A stretch of DNA of 64,000 nt from Pedobacter planticolens (GCF_014172375.1 NZ_WNXD01000001.1:1674001-1738000), one strand, 5' to 3'; shown: positions 51,150-60,447, numbered from the stretch's first letter. Notes: generated by a model not told the origin, from the letters alone. Program-made: numbers and translations.

Positions 51150-52313
51150 TTAAAAGTGTCTATATTTCTTTGTCAATTCAAAAACGTGCGACAAAATTGC
51201 TGTTTCTGTTGCACCTAATATTGTATCTCTTCTTTCGTAAACCTTTATGGCAGTTTCTAGCATTTTATTTAAGCCATACACTTCAAATCCATGTGCACCA
51301 CCCCAAGCAAAATCCGGTATAAAATTACGCGGAAATCCTGCCCCAAAAATATTGGCACTTACACCAGCCACAGTTCCCGTATTAAACATGGTATTAATAG
51401 CACATTTTGCATGATCGGCCATAATTAACCCACAAAATTGCATACCTGTTTTACGAAAGCTTTCTTTCTCATAATCCCAAAGGCGAACATCAGCATAATT
51501 ATTTTTCAGATTTGAGTTATTGCTATCTGCGCCGATATTACACCATTGCCCTAAAACTGCATTTCCTAAATAACCTTCGTGTCCTTTTGATGAAAAACCC
51601 CAAATTACTGCATTATTGATCTCGCCACCTACTCTGCTATGTGGACCAATAGTCGTTTGTCCGTATATTTTCGCTCCCATTTTAACAGACGAGTCTTCAC
51701 CTAGTGAAAATGAGCCTCTAATATGACATCCTTCCCAAACCTCTGAATTTTTACCTAAATAAATTGGACCTTGTAAACTATTAAATGTAGAACATTCGGC
51801 ACTTGCGCCTTCTTCTACAAAAATGTTATCACCTAAAAAAGTGTTGGTATTACTTAGCGTAGCTGATGCTTTCCCTTTGGTTAATAAAGCGAAATCCTTA
51901 ACCAATTCTGTATGATTATTTCTGAATATATCTTCTGGAAATTGGACTTGGATAAAATTAGCTGAATAGCTTACTACTTTTAATTTGTTTAAAGCATCGT
52001 TAAAGTTTACTTTTTCTTGATAAGCAATAACTGATTCACCATTAACCAAAACTTCATCAGCTTTTAGGCTTAAAATAGCTTCAATTAATTGCTCATCTGG
52101 ACAAACCGAGCCATTAATAAATAGGTTTGCAGTTTTTGAGGGATATTTTACGCTCAGGTAATCCTGCGTTACATAGCCAAAATCGGCATTTAAGTGCTTT
52201 GCCCATTTTTCAGCAATGGTCAAAATACCAATTCTTAAATCAGCTACAGGTCTTGTAAATGTTAGCGGTCGGAGCGAAAGCCAAGATTTATCATCAAATA
52301 AATTGATTGTCAT
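51150..52313 (-). CDS. GlmU-like sugar nucleotidyltransferase-related protein
   Basis: A 387-aa protein starting at 52313 (MTINLFDDKSWLSLRPLTFTRPVADLRIG). The open frame extends 41 codons further upstream, but that stretch crosses the rpmE2 terminator and is not plausible. The N-terminal part has the LRPLTFTRPVADLRIGI signature of this Bacteroidota GlmU-family group, but the pyrophosphorylase loop is atypical. From about residue 180 the sequence is a left-handed beta-helix (GPIYLGKNSEVWEGCHIRG, GPHSRVGGEI, VLGQWCNIGADS). Likely a sugar-nucleotide acyl- or nucleotidyltransferase; substrate unknown. Confidence 0.85.
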   Translation of the reverse strand: MTINLFDDKSWLSLRPLTFTRPVADLRIGILTIAEKWAKHLNADFGYVTQDYLSVKYPSKTANLFINGSVCPDEQLIEAILSLKADEVLVNGESVIAYQEKVNFNDALNKLKVVSYSANFIQVQFPEDIFRNNHTELVKDFALLTKGKASATLSNTNTFLGDNIFVEEGASAECSTFNSLQGPIYLGKNSEVWEGCHIRGSFSLGEDSSVKMGAKIYGQTTIGPHSRVGGEINNAVIWGFSSKGHEGYLGNAVLGQWCNIGADSNNSNLKNNYADVRLWDYEKESFRKTGMQFCGLIMADHAKCAINTMFNTGTVAGVSANIFGAGFPRNFIPDFAWGGAHGFEVYGLNKMLETAIKVYERRDTILGATETAILSHVFELTKKYRHF

Positions 52314-52330
52314 AAGCAACAAAAATAAAA

Positions 52331-52358
52331 AAAGTCCCGAGCAATGCATCGGGACTTT
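52331..52358 (-). terminator. Intrinsic terminator of rpmE2
   Basis: AAAGTCCCGA (52331-52340) and TCGGGACTTT (52349-52358) are perfect 10-bp arms. On the minus strand the hairpin follows rpmE2 and runs into a T tract. Confidence 0.9.
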
Positions 52359-52383
52359 CAAAATATTTAGTTTATCGCTAAAA

Positions 52384-52632
52384 TTATTTCTTAGCGTAAC
52401 GAGTTTTAAATTTATCGATACGACCTGCAGTATCAACCAATTTCATTTTACCAGTATAAAAAGGGTGTGAAGTGTGAGAAATCTCCAATTTATATAAAGG
52501 ATACTCATTACCATCTTCCCATTTAATAGTTTCTTTAGTTTCAACACAAGACTTAGTCAAGAACTGATATTCGTTAGACATATCTTTGAATACTACAAAT
52601 CTGTAGTTTGATGGATGCAAATCTTTTTTCAT
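52384..52632 (-). CDS. rpmE2: 50S ribosomal protein L31, type B
   Basis: An 82-aa L31 of the zinc-independent type [20 protein letters not shown] at the start, [21 protein letters not shown] at the end, and no CxxC zinc ribbon (a single Cys). It has its own strong terminator. A perfect 17-bp dyad lies 52 bp upstream of the start. Confidence 0.96.
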   Translation of the reverse strand: MKKDLHPSNYRFVVFKDMSNEYQFLTKSCVETKETIKWEDGNEYPLYKLEISHTSHPFYTGKMKLVDTAGRIDKFKTRYAKK

Positions 52633-52683
52633 AATTATTTTTTTTATGGTTATGAAACTATCGTAAGCATTTTACTGCTTTTT

Positions 52684-52700
52684 GTGAGCAATATGCTCAC
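52684..52700. promoter_or_regulatory. Perfect palindrome upstream of rpmE2
   Basis: GTGAGCA and TGCTCAC are perfect 7-bp arms around ATA. It lies in the 231-bp space between rpmE2 (minus) and the amidase gene (plus). It could be an operator or a small RNA hairpin. It does not match the usual Zur consensus. Confidence 0.45.
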
Positions 52701-52863
52701 GGTAGTCTCAATGTCTTATTTATTTCGTCTAATTTTAGAGGATGCAAATATCCTAAATTTATTTTTTAAAAACAACTCCAAATCAAATTTATTTATAACC
52801 TTTTAGTTTCATCTTTTTCTTACCCTATTTTAAACCTATATTTATTTCTCAAAATCTAGCATA

Positions 52864-54489
52864 ATGAACAGAAGAAATTTTATCAAAAATAGTTCTACCG
52901 TTGGTATAGCTGCATCTTTTAGTATTCCAGCTGCAGCCATGTTGCCATCTTCTTTTACTGAAGAAAAAACAGCTTTTAATGATGATTTTGATTTCAATGA
53001 AAGTACAATTAATGATTTACAGACTTTGATGGCAAAAGGCACAATATCTTCCAAATCATTAACAAAAACATACCTTAAACGCATTGATAAAATTGATAAG
53101 AACGGACCAAAACTAAATGCAGTAATCGAAATAAACCCAGATGCTTTAGCAATTGCTACCAAATTAGATGAGGAAAGGAAAGCAGGTAAAGTAAGAGGGC
53201 CATTGCATGGTATTCCTGTATTGATAAAAGATAACATAAACACTGCCGACAAAATGCAGACTACCGCAGGTGCACTAGCATTAGTTGGAAATATAGCTAC
53301 TGAAGACGCTTTTATTGTTAAAAAGCTACGTGAAGCTGGTGCTGTAATTTTAGGCAAAACAAACCTAAGTGAGTGGGCAAATTTCAGATCTACACGATCT
53401 TGCAGTGGTTGGAGTAGTCGAGGCGGGCAAACCAAAAACCCATATATTTTAGATAGAAGCCCGAGTGGTTCGAGCGCAGGATCTGGATCATCAGTATCAG
53501 CAAATCTTTGTGTTGTAGCTATTGGCACCGAAACCAACGGTTCTATTATCGCACCATCTTCTTATAATGGAATTGTAGGTTTTAAGCCTACCGTGGGTTT
53601 ATTAAGCAGAAGCGGAATAATTCCAATTTCATCAACTCAAGATACTGCTGGTCCAATGGCAAGAACAGTTACCGATGCCGCCATTTTATTAACAGCCTTA
53701 ACTGGCGTTGATTCAAATGATGAAGTGACAAAAAATAGCACAGGTAAAACGTATTCAGATTATACCCAATTTCTAAAAACCGATAGTTTAAAAGGAAAAA
53801 AGATTGGGGTTGAAAAATCCTTTTTAAGTGGCCATGAGGGTGTTGTTGCCTTATATAAAACTGCCATCGAAAAATTTAAAGAGCTTGGCGCTCAAATTAT
53901 AGAAGTAGAATTATTAAAAGAACTCAGACCAGTTGGCGCTGGAGGTGGTACAGTTTTGCAATGCGAATTTAAAGATGGCGTAAATAAATATCTGGCTAAA
54001 GCCAATACCAATGTGAAAACATTAACAGAAGTAATTGCATTTAACAAATTGAATGAAAGTACTGCAATGCCTTATTTTAAACAGGAAACATTGGAAAGCA
54101 GTGATAAAGCAGCCGATTTAAATAGTCCAACTTATAAAGATGCATTAGAGAAAGTGATATCTTCACGTAAACTAATTAATGATTTAATGGGGAAAAACCA
54201 ACTAGATGCCATTATAGGTACAAGTTTCGGCATTCCTTCCGGAATCGATTTATTTAATGGAGATTACAGCAATGGTTTTTACTTCTGCTCTCCTGCGGCG
54301 TGGGCTGGTTTTCCTCATATTACAGTACCAATGGGCAAAATTTATGAGCTTCCGATAGGTTTATCTATTATGGCTAGCGCTTATCAAGAACCTGTAGTAT
54401 TAAGTATTGGATATGCATTTGAACAGGCTACAAAACATAGATCAGCGCCAAAGTTTTTAAAATCCTCTAATTTTTCATCAGGGATATAA
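52864..54489 (+). CDS. Exported amidase, amidase-signature family
   Basis: A 541-aa serine amidase. The N-terminal NRRNFIKNS with a hydrophobic stretch (VGIAASFSIPAAAML) is a twin-arginine signal, so it acts outside the cytoplasm and is not the GatA subunit. The Ser-cisSer-Lys triad is Lys122 (LIKDNI), Ser204 (SPSGSSAGSG) and Ser227 (GTETNGSI). The C-terminal PHITVPMG region is typical of the family. Substrate (peptide amide, acyl amide or other) unknown. Confidence 0.92.
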   Translation: MNRRNFIKNSSTVGIAASFSIPAAAMLPSSFTEEKTAFNDDFDFNESTINDLQTLMAKGTISSKSLTKTYLKRIDKIDKNGPKLNAVIEINPDALAIATKLDEERKAGKVRGPLHGIPVLIKDNINTADKMQTTAGALALVGNIATEDAFIVKKLREAGAVILGKTNLSEWANFRSTRSCSGWSSRGGQTKNPYILDRSPSGSSAGSGSSVSANLCVVAIGTETNGSIIAPSSYNGIVGFKPTVGLLSRSGIIPISSTQDTAGPMARTVTDAAILLTALTGVDSNDEVTKNSTGKTYSDYTQFLKTDSLKGKKIGVEKSFLSGHEGVVALYKTAIEKFKELGAQIIEVELLKELRPVGAGGGTVLQCEFKDGVNKYLAKANTNVKTLTEVIAFNKLNESTAMPYFKQETLESSDKAADLNSPTYKDALEKVISSRKLINDLMGKNQLDAIIGTSFGIPSGIDLFNGDYSNGFYFCSPAAWAGFPHITVPMGKIYELPIGLSIMASAYQEPVVLSIGYAFEQATKHRSAPKFLKSSNFSSGI

Positions 54490-54500
54490 CATTTAATTAA

Positions 54501-54791
54501 TTATCCGCCTGAATACTTTTTCCAAGTTTCAATTTTTGCTTTTTGTCGGGCAATATAAGCTTGCGCAATTACTTCTGCAGAACTTGCATTCGTAGTGTTT
54601 TCCAGCAATATTTTCAATTTATCCTGATCTACATCAGCTTTATATAAAATTTGCACTAATTTCTGAAAATCCTCATCAATAAGATAAGCAAATGCATTCA
54701 CCATCACCTCCAAAAGCTGATCTTCTTTTAAATTCTCTGGCAAATCAAAATCTTTATTGATAATTTTCAGTAACGATGTGATATCGCTCAT
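54501..54791 (-). CDS. Small helical protein of unknown function
   Basis: A 96-aa protein, predicted mostly alpha-helical (DITSLLKIINKDFDL, LLEVMVNAFAYLIDEDFQKLVQILYKADVDQDKLKILL-like pattern). No signal peptide or membrane segment. It lies 63 bp downstream of the epimerase gene on the same strand and convergent with the amidase gene. The family is not recognised; it resembles small proteins seen next to mce in related genomes, which is inference. Confidence 0.65.
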   Translation of the reverse strand: MSDITSLLKIINKDFDLPENLKEDQLLEVMVNAFAYLIDEDFQKLVQILYKADVDQDKLKILLENTTNASSAEVIAQAYIARQKAKIETWKKYSGG

Positions 54792-54854
54792 AGCACTAAT
54801 TTATTTTCTTCTCAAATCTAAATATTCATCCAATACAATGACACTAATGAGCCA

Positions 54855-55262
54855 TTAAATCCATTTAATTTCCTGACAAATCTCTATTAAAACTCCATTA
54901 GTTTCTTTAGGATGTACAAAACAAATCATTTTATTATCTGCTCCTTTCTTTGGCTGGTCGTTAAGCAACACAAAACCTTCATTCCTTAAGCGTTCCATTT
55001 CTTCTAAAATATCGTCAACAGCAAATGCAATATGATGAATTCCCTCCCCTTTTTTCTCGATAAACTTAGCAATAGCACTATCTGGCGATGTCGCTGCTAA
55101 CAATTCTATTTTATTATCGCCAGTTTTAAAAAAGGCTGTATTCACTGCTTCCGATTCAACTAACTCTGTTTTATAACAATCAGTATTGAGCAATTTTTGA
55201 TAAATGTCTATTGAATTAGTCAGGTTTTTTACAGCAATGCCAATGTGTTCTATCTTATTCAT
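54855..55262 (-). CDS. mce: Methylmalonyl-CoA epimerase
   Basis: A 135-aa vicinal-oxygen-chelate enzyme interconverting (R)- and (S)-methylmalonyl-CoA. I place the start at 55262 (MNKIEHIGIAVKNL), the conserved N-terminus; eleven residues upstream are not conserved. Metal ligands appear in the first HIGIAV and in GIHHIAFAV, with the final LIEICQ. It belongs to propionate metabolism together with methylmalonyl-CoA mutase, which is not in the window. Confidence 0.93.
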   Translation of the reverse strand: MNKIEHIGIAVKNLTNSIDIYQKLLNTDCYKTELVESEAVNTAFFKTGDNKIELLAATSPDSAIAKFIEKKGEGIHHIAFAVDDILEEMERLRNEGFVLLNDQPKKGADNKMICFVHPKETNGVLIEICQEIKWI

Positions 55263-55329
55263 ATCGATTATGGTTATGGGAATGTAAAAATGCATGTTTT
55301 AACTATAGCTTCATAGCTATTATTTATAA

Positions 55330-55357
55330 TTGTTCGTAAACTTTTTTTGTATCTTTG
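55330..55357 (+). promoter_or_regulatory. Promoter of the isc operon
   Basis: TTG (55330-55332) is followed after 17 nt by TATCTTTG (55350-55357), an exact match to the Bacteroidota TTG-N17-23-TAnnTTTG consensus. The predicted transcript start is about 20 nt before the iscS ATG. Confidence 0.75.
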
Positions 55358-55383
55358 TGTATTAATAAGAATAATTAAAAATA

Positions 55384-56595
55384 ATGGAACTTCCGATTTA
55401 CTTAGATAATAATGCTACCACCCCACTCGACCCTAGAGTGCTTGAGGCGATGTTGCCGTATTTTACGACAAAATTTGGTAATGCCGCTAGCCGTAACCAT
55501 CCGTTTGGTTGGGTAGCCGAAGAAGGTGTTGATTATGCTCGTGAGCAAGTAGCAAAATTAATTGGTTGTACTGAAAAAGAAATCATCTTTACCTCTGGTG
55601 CTACAGAAGCTGATAATTTAGGTATTAAAGGCGTTTTTGAAATGTACCATGAAAAAGGTAATCATATTATAACTGCAACTACAGAACATAAAGCTGTTTT
55701 AGATACCTGTAAACATTTAGAAAAATTAGGCGCTAAGATTACTTATTTAAAAGTAAAAGAAGATGGCTTAATTGATTTACAAGAATTAGAAGCTGCAATG
55801 ACGCCTGAAACCATTTTAGTTACTATTATGTATGGTAATAATGAAATTGGTGTGGTGCAACCTATTAAAGAAATTGCTGCAATTGCACACAAACATGGCG
55901 CTTTGTTTTTTACTGATGCTACACAAGCAGTTGGTAAAATTCCAGTAAATGTAATTGAAGATGGTATTGATTTGATGGCATTTAGTGCGCATAAAATGTA
56001 CGGACCAAAAGGCGTTGGCGCTTTATATGTACGTCGTAAAAATCCAAGAGTTAAAGTTACTTCACAAATGGATGGTGGCGGTCACGAACGTGGCATGCGC
56101 TCTGGAACATTAAACGTACCTGGTATTGTTGGTTTAGGTAAAGCTTGCGAATTGTGTCGTTTAGAAATGGATGAAGAAGCAACACGTTTATCCGCATTGC
56201 GTGATAAATTAGAAAGTTCTTTAACTACCATGGAAGAAAGTTATGTGAATGGTAACACAGCACATCGTTTACCACATGTTGCAAATATTTCTTTTAAATA
56301 TGTAGAGGGTGAAGGTTTAATGATGGCGATGAAAGACTTAGCAGTATCTTCTGGATCTGCTTGTACATCTGCTTCATTAGAACCAAGTTACGTGTTAAAG
56401 AGTTTAGGTTTATCTGATGATTTGGCACACTCTTCTATCCGTTTCGGGTTAGGTCGTTTTACTACTGAAGAAGAAGTTGATTACGCAATAGAAAATACGA
56501 AGAAAGCCGTTAACCACTTAAGAGACCTTTCTCCACTTTGGGAAATGTTTAAAGAAGGTATCGACTTGAGTAAAATTGAGTGGGCTGAACACTAG
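55384..56595 (+). CDS. iscS: Cysteine desulfurase
   Basis: A 403-aa PLP enzyme taking sulfur from cysteine for Fe-S assembly. [10 protein letters not shown] at the N-terminus, PLP-lysine Lys204 in [11 protein letters not shown], and the mobile-loop Cys327 in [14 protein letters not shown] mark it as an IscS/NifS group I enzyme. iscU and iscA follow on the same strand at 111 and 86 bp; both spacers are stutter hairpins. No hscA, hscB or fdx accompanies the cluster here. Confidence 0.96.
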   Translation: MELPIYLDNNATTPLDPRVLEAMLPYFTTKFGNAASRNHPFGWVAEEGVDYAREQVAKLIGCTEKEIIFTSGATEADNLGIKGVFEMYHEKGNHIITATTEHKAVLDTCKHLEKLGAKITYLKVKEDGLIDLQELEAAMTPETILVTIMYGNNEIGVVQPIKEIAAIAHKHGALFFTDATQAVGKIPVNVIEDGIDLMAFSAHKMYGPKGVGALYVRRKNPRVKVTSQMDGGGHERGMRSGTLNVPGIVGLGKACELCRLEMDEEATRLSALRDKLESSLTTMEESYVNGNTAHRLPHVANISFKYVEGEGLMMAMKDLAVSSGSACTSASLEPSYVLKSLGLSDDLAHSSIRFGLGRFTTEEEVDYAIENTKKAVNHLRDLSPLWEMFKEGIDLSKIEWAEH

Positions 56596-56600
56596 AATTG

Positions 56601-56703
56601 AAATTACAATTGAAGATTGACGAATTACGATTTCAAATCTCCAATTAAAAATATTGAAAATGATTTTAGAAAATCGTAAATCTAAAATCGCAAATCCAAA
56701 ATC
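56601..56703. repeat. Intergenic stutter hairpin, AATCGTAAATC class (iscS-iscU spacer)
   Basis: GAAGATTGACGAATTACGATTT-like words on the left face TAGAAAATCG, TAAATCTAAAATCG and CAAATCCAAAATC on the right. The two sides are complementary in several registers. A close relative fills 57124-57200. Confidence 0.6.
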
Positions 56704-56706
56704 AAA

Positions 56707-57120
56707 ATGGCATATTCAGAAAAAGTAATGGAACATTATACCAACCCTCGCAACGTTGGTACTTTAAATAAAGACAGCAAATCTGTTGGTACAGGTTTAG
56801 TTGGCGCACCTGAGTGTGGAGACGTTATGCGTTTGCAAATTGAGGTTGATGACAATAACGTAATTACAGATGCGAAATTTAAAACATTTGGCTGTGGTTC
56901 TGCAATTGCATCTTCTTCTTTAGCTACAGAGTGGTTAAAAGGAAAAACAATTGACGAAGCGTTAACTATCGATAACATGGATATTGTGGAAGAATTGGCT
57001 TTACCACCAGTAAAAATTCACTGTTCTGTTTTGGCAGAAGATGCAATTAAATCTGCCATTAACGATTATCGCGTTAAAAATGGTTTAGAAGCATTTGAAT
57101 TAGCTAAATCACACCACTAG
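56707..57120 (+). CDS. iscU: Fe-S cluster scaffold protein
   Basis: A 137-aa IscU. The three cluster-ligating cysteines are Cys37 (APECGDVM, with Asp39), Cys63 (FGCGSAIASSS) and Cys106 (IHCSVLAEDAI). LPPVKIHCS is the chaperone-binding motif (LPPVK) that HscA recognises in other bacteria. It receives sulfur from IscS, encoded upstream. Confidence 0.96.
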   Translation: MAYSEKVMEHYTNPRNVGTLNKDSKSVGTGLVGAPECGDVMRLQIEVDDNNVITDAKFKTFGCGSAIASSSLATEWLKGKTIDEALTIDNMDIVEELALPPVKIHCSVLAEDAIKSAINDYRVKNGLEAFELAKSHH

Positions 57121-57123
57121 TTT

Positions 57124-57200
57124 AATTTGAGGTTTTAGATTGACGATTTTAGATTAGCCACATGCCAGTCAAATCGTACATCAAAAATCGTAAATCGTAA
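57124..57200. repeat. Intergenic stutter hairpin, AATCGTAAATC class (iscU-iscA spacer)
   Basis: GGTTTTAGATTGACGATTTT on the left faces TCAAATCGTACATC, AAAATCGTAAATCG and TAAATT on the right. It uses the same words as the iscS-iscU spacer, so one operon carries two related hairpins. Confidence 0.6.
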
Positions 57201-57206
57201 ATTAAT

Positions 57207-57533
57207 ATGATTACTATAACTGATAAAGCAAAAAGCAAAATTGATCACTTAATGCATGATTCTGAAATGGGTTCTGATTACTTTTTACGCGTTTCTGTAA
57301 AAGGTGGTGGTTGCTCTGGCTTATCTTATAATTTAGATTTTGATAACGAAGCGCAAAAAGGCGATCAATTTTTTGAAGACCGTGGTATTAAAATAGCCTT
57401 AGATATGAAATCATTTTTATACCTAGCTGGTACTGAACTTGATTTTACCGATGGCTTAAATGGCAAAGGATTTGCCTTTAATAACCCCAACGCTAGCCGC
57501 TCTTGTGGTTGTGGCGAAAGTTTTTCTGTTTAA
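57207..57533 (+). CDS. iscA: A-type iron-sulfur carrier protein
   Basis: A 108-aa HesB/IscA-family protein with the three conserved cysteines Cys36 (GGGCSGLSY), Cys100 and Cys102 (SCGCGESF). It carries or delivers Fe-S clusters and is third in the isc operon, followed by a terminator. It could equally be labelled ErpA- or SufA-like; by neighbourhood iscA is the fair name. Confidence 0.9.
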   Translation: MITITDKAKSKIDHLMHDSEMGSDYFLRVSVKGGGCSGLSYNLDFDNEAQKGDQFFEDRGIKIALDMKSFLYLAGTELDFTDGLNGKGFAFNNPNASRSCGCGESFSV

Positions 57534-57557
57534 TATACATTTATTAAATTTCCTAGA

Positions 57558-57584
57558 GGGCATCGATTTTTCGGTGCCTTTTTT
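57558..57584 (+). terminator. Terminator of the isc operon
   Basis: GGCATCGA and TCGGTGCC form an 8-bp stem with one wobble around a T-rich loop, followed by a T run. It lies 25 bp after the iscA stop. Confidence 0.8.
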
Positions 57585-57667
57585 GTTACCCATTGTATAA
57601 GCTAGCTTGTATTATTAAAGCGAAAAGTTTATCATTGTTATTCCAAAACAAACCAAATAGTTAACAC

Positions 57668-59575
57668 ATGGTCTTATTTACTAAATTTTCTACTGTTCCT
57701 AGTTTATTACGTAACGTAGTAGAAAATATTCATCAACCTGAAGAAACCTTTTTAATTCATAAAAAAAATACAACTTGGGAGGAAATTTCTTTCAAGGATA
57801 CTTTACTTAGAGCAGATTCTATTTCAGCTTTTTTTTTAGAAAAAGGTATTGCCAAAGGCGATAGATTAGGTTTGATGATTGAAAATTCACCAGAATATGT
57901 GTATTTCGATCAAGGTATACAACAAATTGGGGTAATTAATGTATCCATCTACCCTACTTTATCAGAACATGAAGTAGCCTATATTATTAATGATTCGGGC
58001 ATAAAAGCTTTATTAGTTGGTAATCCATTTCTATTTAAAAAAGTATTAAAAATTGCCGAAAACTGTCAAGAGTTAAAATATATTATTCCTGCATTTGCAG
58101 GATATGAGAAAGTTGCAATCCCAGAAGGAAATAAAACCGAAATCATCAGTTTTACTACATTATTAGAAAAAACGGTAAGCAAAGCTGAACAAGAACAAAT
58201 TGATACACGCAGAGCAGAAGTTTTACCATCAGATGTTTCCTCATTAATTTATACATCGGGCACAACTGGTACTCCGAAAGGCGTAATGCTTACACACAGT
58301 AATTTTGTAGAAAACGTAAATGTTTGCTTACAACAAATCCCTGTGATTGATGAAACTGAAACTTTCCTGTCATTTTTACCACTTTCTCATGTTTTTGAAC
58401 GCACCGCGACTTATCATGTATGTTGTGCACAGGGTTGTAAAATTGCTTTTGCTCAGAGTTTAGAGTTATTGGCTAAAAATATGGGCGAAGTAAGGCCAAC
58501 AGTAATGGCTTGCGTACCTCGTTTATTAGAACGTATTCACGATAAAGCCATTAAATCTGGCACTGCTGCTGGCGGATTAAAAGCAAATATCTTTAATTGG
58601 GCTTTAGAAACTGGAAAAAATTATCGTCATGCAAAAGAAGCTGGCAAAAATGCGGGTTTAATCTTAGGAGCAAAAAAAGCCATTGCAGAAAAATTAGTAT
58701 TCAGTAAAATCAAAGAAAAAACTGGCGGCAGATTAAAATTCATGATTTCAGGAGGCGCTGCCTTACCTAAAAATGTGGGTGAGTTTTTTGGTGATTTAGG
58801 CATCAAAATTTTAGAAGGATTTGGTTTAACAGAAACATCACCAGTAATGTCAGTAACTGAATATCACCGTCAGGTTTACGGAACTGTAGGTCGGGTCATT
58901 CCTGGTATTGAAGTCGGAATTCAAGATATAGAAACAAAGCAAATCATTAATATACAAACGCATAATACATTTAATGAAGATTTTGAATGTGCCGAAGGTG
59001 AAGTAATTGTACGTGGGCATTGTGTGATGAAAGGTTATTTTAACAAACCTGCAGAAACTGCCGAAGCCATTGATAAAGACAAATGGTTCCACACTGGAGA
59101 TATTGGCCGTTTTTACAAAGGTAATTTGCAAATTACAGATCGTTTGAAAAATATGATTGTAAATGCCTATGGCAAAAACGTGTATCCAACTCCTGTTGAA
59201 AACATCTATTTAAAAAGTCCAAAAATTGATCAGCTATTCTTAATTGGCGATAAACGCGAATTTATTACGGCTATAATTATCCCTAACAAAGAAACTTTAC
59301 AAGAAACTTTTAATTTAAAGGAATCATTCTTCCAAGAGGAAGATTTATTTATAGAAAACCAAGAAATTAAAGATTGGTTTGAGAAGGATATTAAGAAAAT
59401 TTCTAACGAGTTGGCCAAATTTGAACGCATTAAAAACTTCAAAATTAAACGAAATCCTTTTAGTATTGATGAGGGAGAAATTACCCCAACCATGAAAGTT
59501 AAGCGTAGGGTTGTAGAAAAGAAATATGCCGAAGCGATTAATGAAATGTACCAAGAAGGCGTTGAGGCAGACTAA
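57668..59575 (+). CDS. Long-chain acyl-CoA synthetase, AMP-binding family
   Basis: A 635-aa ANL-superfamily ligase activating fatty acids through acyl-adenylate to acyl-CoA. The P-loop signature LIYTSGTTGTPKGVMLTH is intact. The A5-type GFGLTETSPV and the A7 WFHTGDIG are present, and the A10-type lysine region is near the C-terminus (TPTMKVKRRVVEKKY). It resembles the eukaryote-like FAA/ACSL type with the FLSFLPLSHVFERT motif. Transcribed alone. Confidence 0.93.
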   Translation: MVLFTKFSTVPSLLRNVVENIHQPEETFLIHKKNTTWEEISFKDTLLRADSISAFFLEKGIAKGDRLGLMIENSPEYVYFDQGIQQIGVINVSIYPTLSEHEVAYIINDSGIKALLVGNPFLFKKVLKIAENCQELKYIIPAFAGYEKVAIPEGNKTEIISFTTLLEKTVSKAEQEQIDTRRAEVLPSDVSSLIYTSGTTGTPKGVMLTHSNFVENVNVCLQQIPVIDETETFLSFLPLSHVFERTATYHVCCAQGCKIAFAQSLELLAKNMGEVRPTVMACVPRLLERIHDKAIKSGTAAGGLKANIFNWALETGKNYRHAKEAGKNAGLILGAKKAIAEKLVFSKIKEKTGGRLKFMISGGAALPKNVGEFFGDLGIKILEGFGLTETSPVMSVTEYHRQVYGTVGRVIPGIEVGIQDIETKQIINIQTHNTFNEDFECAEGEVIVRGHCVMKGYFNKPAETAEAIDKDKWFHTGDIGRFYKGNLQITDRLKNMIVNAYGKNVYPTPVENIYLKSPKIDQLFLIGDKREFITAIIIPNKETLQETFNLKESFFQEEDLFIENQEIKDWFEKDIKKISNELAKFERIKNFKIKRNPFSIDEGEITPTMKVKRRVVEKKYAEAINEMYQEGVEAD

Positions 59576-59628
59576 TTAACAAAAAAAAGATGTCATCCTG
59601 AGCCTGTCGAAGGAAATCTTTTTTGTTG
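59576..59628. repeat. TGTCATCCTGAGCCTGTCG repeat with terminator-like arms
   Basis: AACAAAAAAAAGAT on the left pairs with ATCTTTTTTGTT on the right around TGTCATCCTGAGCCTGTCG and AAGGAA. That inner text is a dispersed intergenic motif common in Bacteroidota. It follows the acyl-CoA ligase gene and probably terminates it. Confidence 0.6.
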
Positions 59629-59674
59629 CTCAAATTCCTTCATTAATTAATTTCCCAATTCGGGAACTTTTATC

Positions 59675-59682
59675 TACCTTTG
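59675..59682 (+). promoter_or_regulatory. -7 box of higBA with upstream dyad
   Basis: TACCTTTG matches TAnnTTTG and ends 10 bp before the higB start codon. A dyad TTCCC-AATTC-GGGAA (59652-59666) lies just upstream and could be the antitoxin operator. No TTG at -33. Confidence 0.4.
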
Positions 59683-59692
59683 AGTTAGTGTC

Positions 59693-59986
59693 TTGAGAAT
59701 AATTGCTAAAAAAATCCTTCGAGAATTTTGGATTAAACATCCAGATTGTGAGGAACAGTTAAAAGCTTGGTATCAGGAAACTGAAAACTCAGACTGGATT
59801 AATCCTAATGACGTTAAAAAAGATTATCCTTCCGCCAGTATATTAGGCGATAATAGGATTGTTTTTAATATTAAAGGGAATCATTATCGAATAATTATTA
59901 AGATTAACTACGATTACCAGATGATTTGGATTCGCTTTATTGGTACTTACGCAGAGTATGACAAAATAAACGCAGATAAAATTTAG
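59693..59986 (+). CDS. higB: HigB-type toxin of a type II toxin-antitoxin pair
   Basis: A 97-aa RelE-superfamily HigB-like mRNA interferase: MRIIAKKILREFWIKHPDCE at the start, NRIVFNIKGNHYRIIIKINY in the core and IRFIGTYAEYDKI at the C-terminus, which is the classic HigB ending. The start codon is TTG; no in-frame ATG or GTG precedes it. The toxin gene comes first, as is usual for hig loci, with the antitoxin 2 bp downstream. Confidence 0.92.
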   Translation: MRIIAKKILREFWIKHPDCEEQLKAWYQETENSDWINPNDVKKDYPSASILGDNRIVFNIKGNHYRIIIKINYDYQMIWIRFIGTYAEYDKINADKI

Positions 59987-59988
59987 CA

Positions 59989-60345
59989 ATGAATATTAAA
60001 CCTATAAAAAACGAAACTGATTACGAACAAGCTTTAAGTAGGCTTGAGGTAATTTTCGATACAAAAAAAGGTTCTCCTGAAGGAGATGAATTGGAAGTAT
60101 TAGGGATATTGATTGAAAAATATGAGAATGAGTATTTCCCTATAGGCTTACCCGATCCAATTGAGGCTATCAAGTTTAGAATGGAACAAATGGGCTATAA
60201 TCAGACTGATTTAGCGAAAGTTGTAGGATTAAAAAGTAGAGCTAGTGAAATTTTAAACAGAAAACGCAAACTATCTTTAGAAATGATTAGGCAATTGCAT
60301 GAAAGCTTAAAAATCCCGACAGAAGTTCTAATTCAAGCATACTAA
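59989..60345 (+). CDS. higA: HigA-type antitoxin (XRE family)
   Basis: A 118-aa antitoxin. The N-terminal part (about 1-60) carries the HigA signature NETDYEQALSRLEVIFD and LEVLGILIEKYE. A helix-turn-helix at about 65-115 (MGYNQTDLAKVVGLKSRASEIL) would repress its own promoter. It forms a tight operon with the toxin (2-bp gap). Confidence 0.94.
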   Translation: MNIKPIKNETDYEQALSRLEVIFDTKKGSPEGDELEVLGILIEKYENEYFPIGLPDPIEAIKFRMEQMGYNQTDLAKVVGLKSRASEILNRKRKLSLEMIRQLHESLKIPTEVLIQAY

Positions 60346-60423
60346 TTTTCTAAATTTCTAACCCAAAATCTGCGCATCTGCGGCTTTTATAATTAGCCAT
60401 TACCATAAACGCTAGTAAATCAT

Positions 60424-60431
60424 TACTTTTG
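60424..60431 (+). promoter_or_regulatory. -7 box of lysS
   Basis: TACTTTTG matches TAnnTTTG and ends 16 bp before the lysS ATG. No TTG lies at -33 spacing. Confidence 0.4.
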
Positions 60432-60447
60432 CAAAAATATACAATAC

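Noticed and set aside
51002..51322. 106-codon plus-strand frame
   Set aside because: It runs through the ATCAAG-loop repeat element and then antisense into the GlmU-like gene.
52314..52436. Extended N-terminus of the GlmU-like protein
   Set aside because: The extra 41 codons cross the rpmE2 terminator; the conserved start MTINLFDD is at 52313.
52842..53537. 231-codon minus-strand frame
   Set aside because: It is antisense to the well-supported amidase gene and has no recognisable domain.
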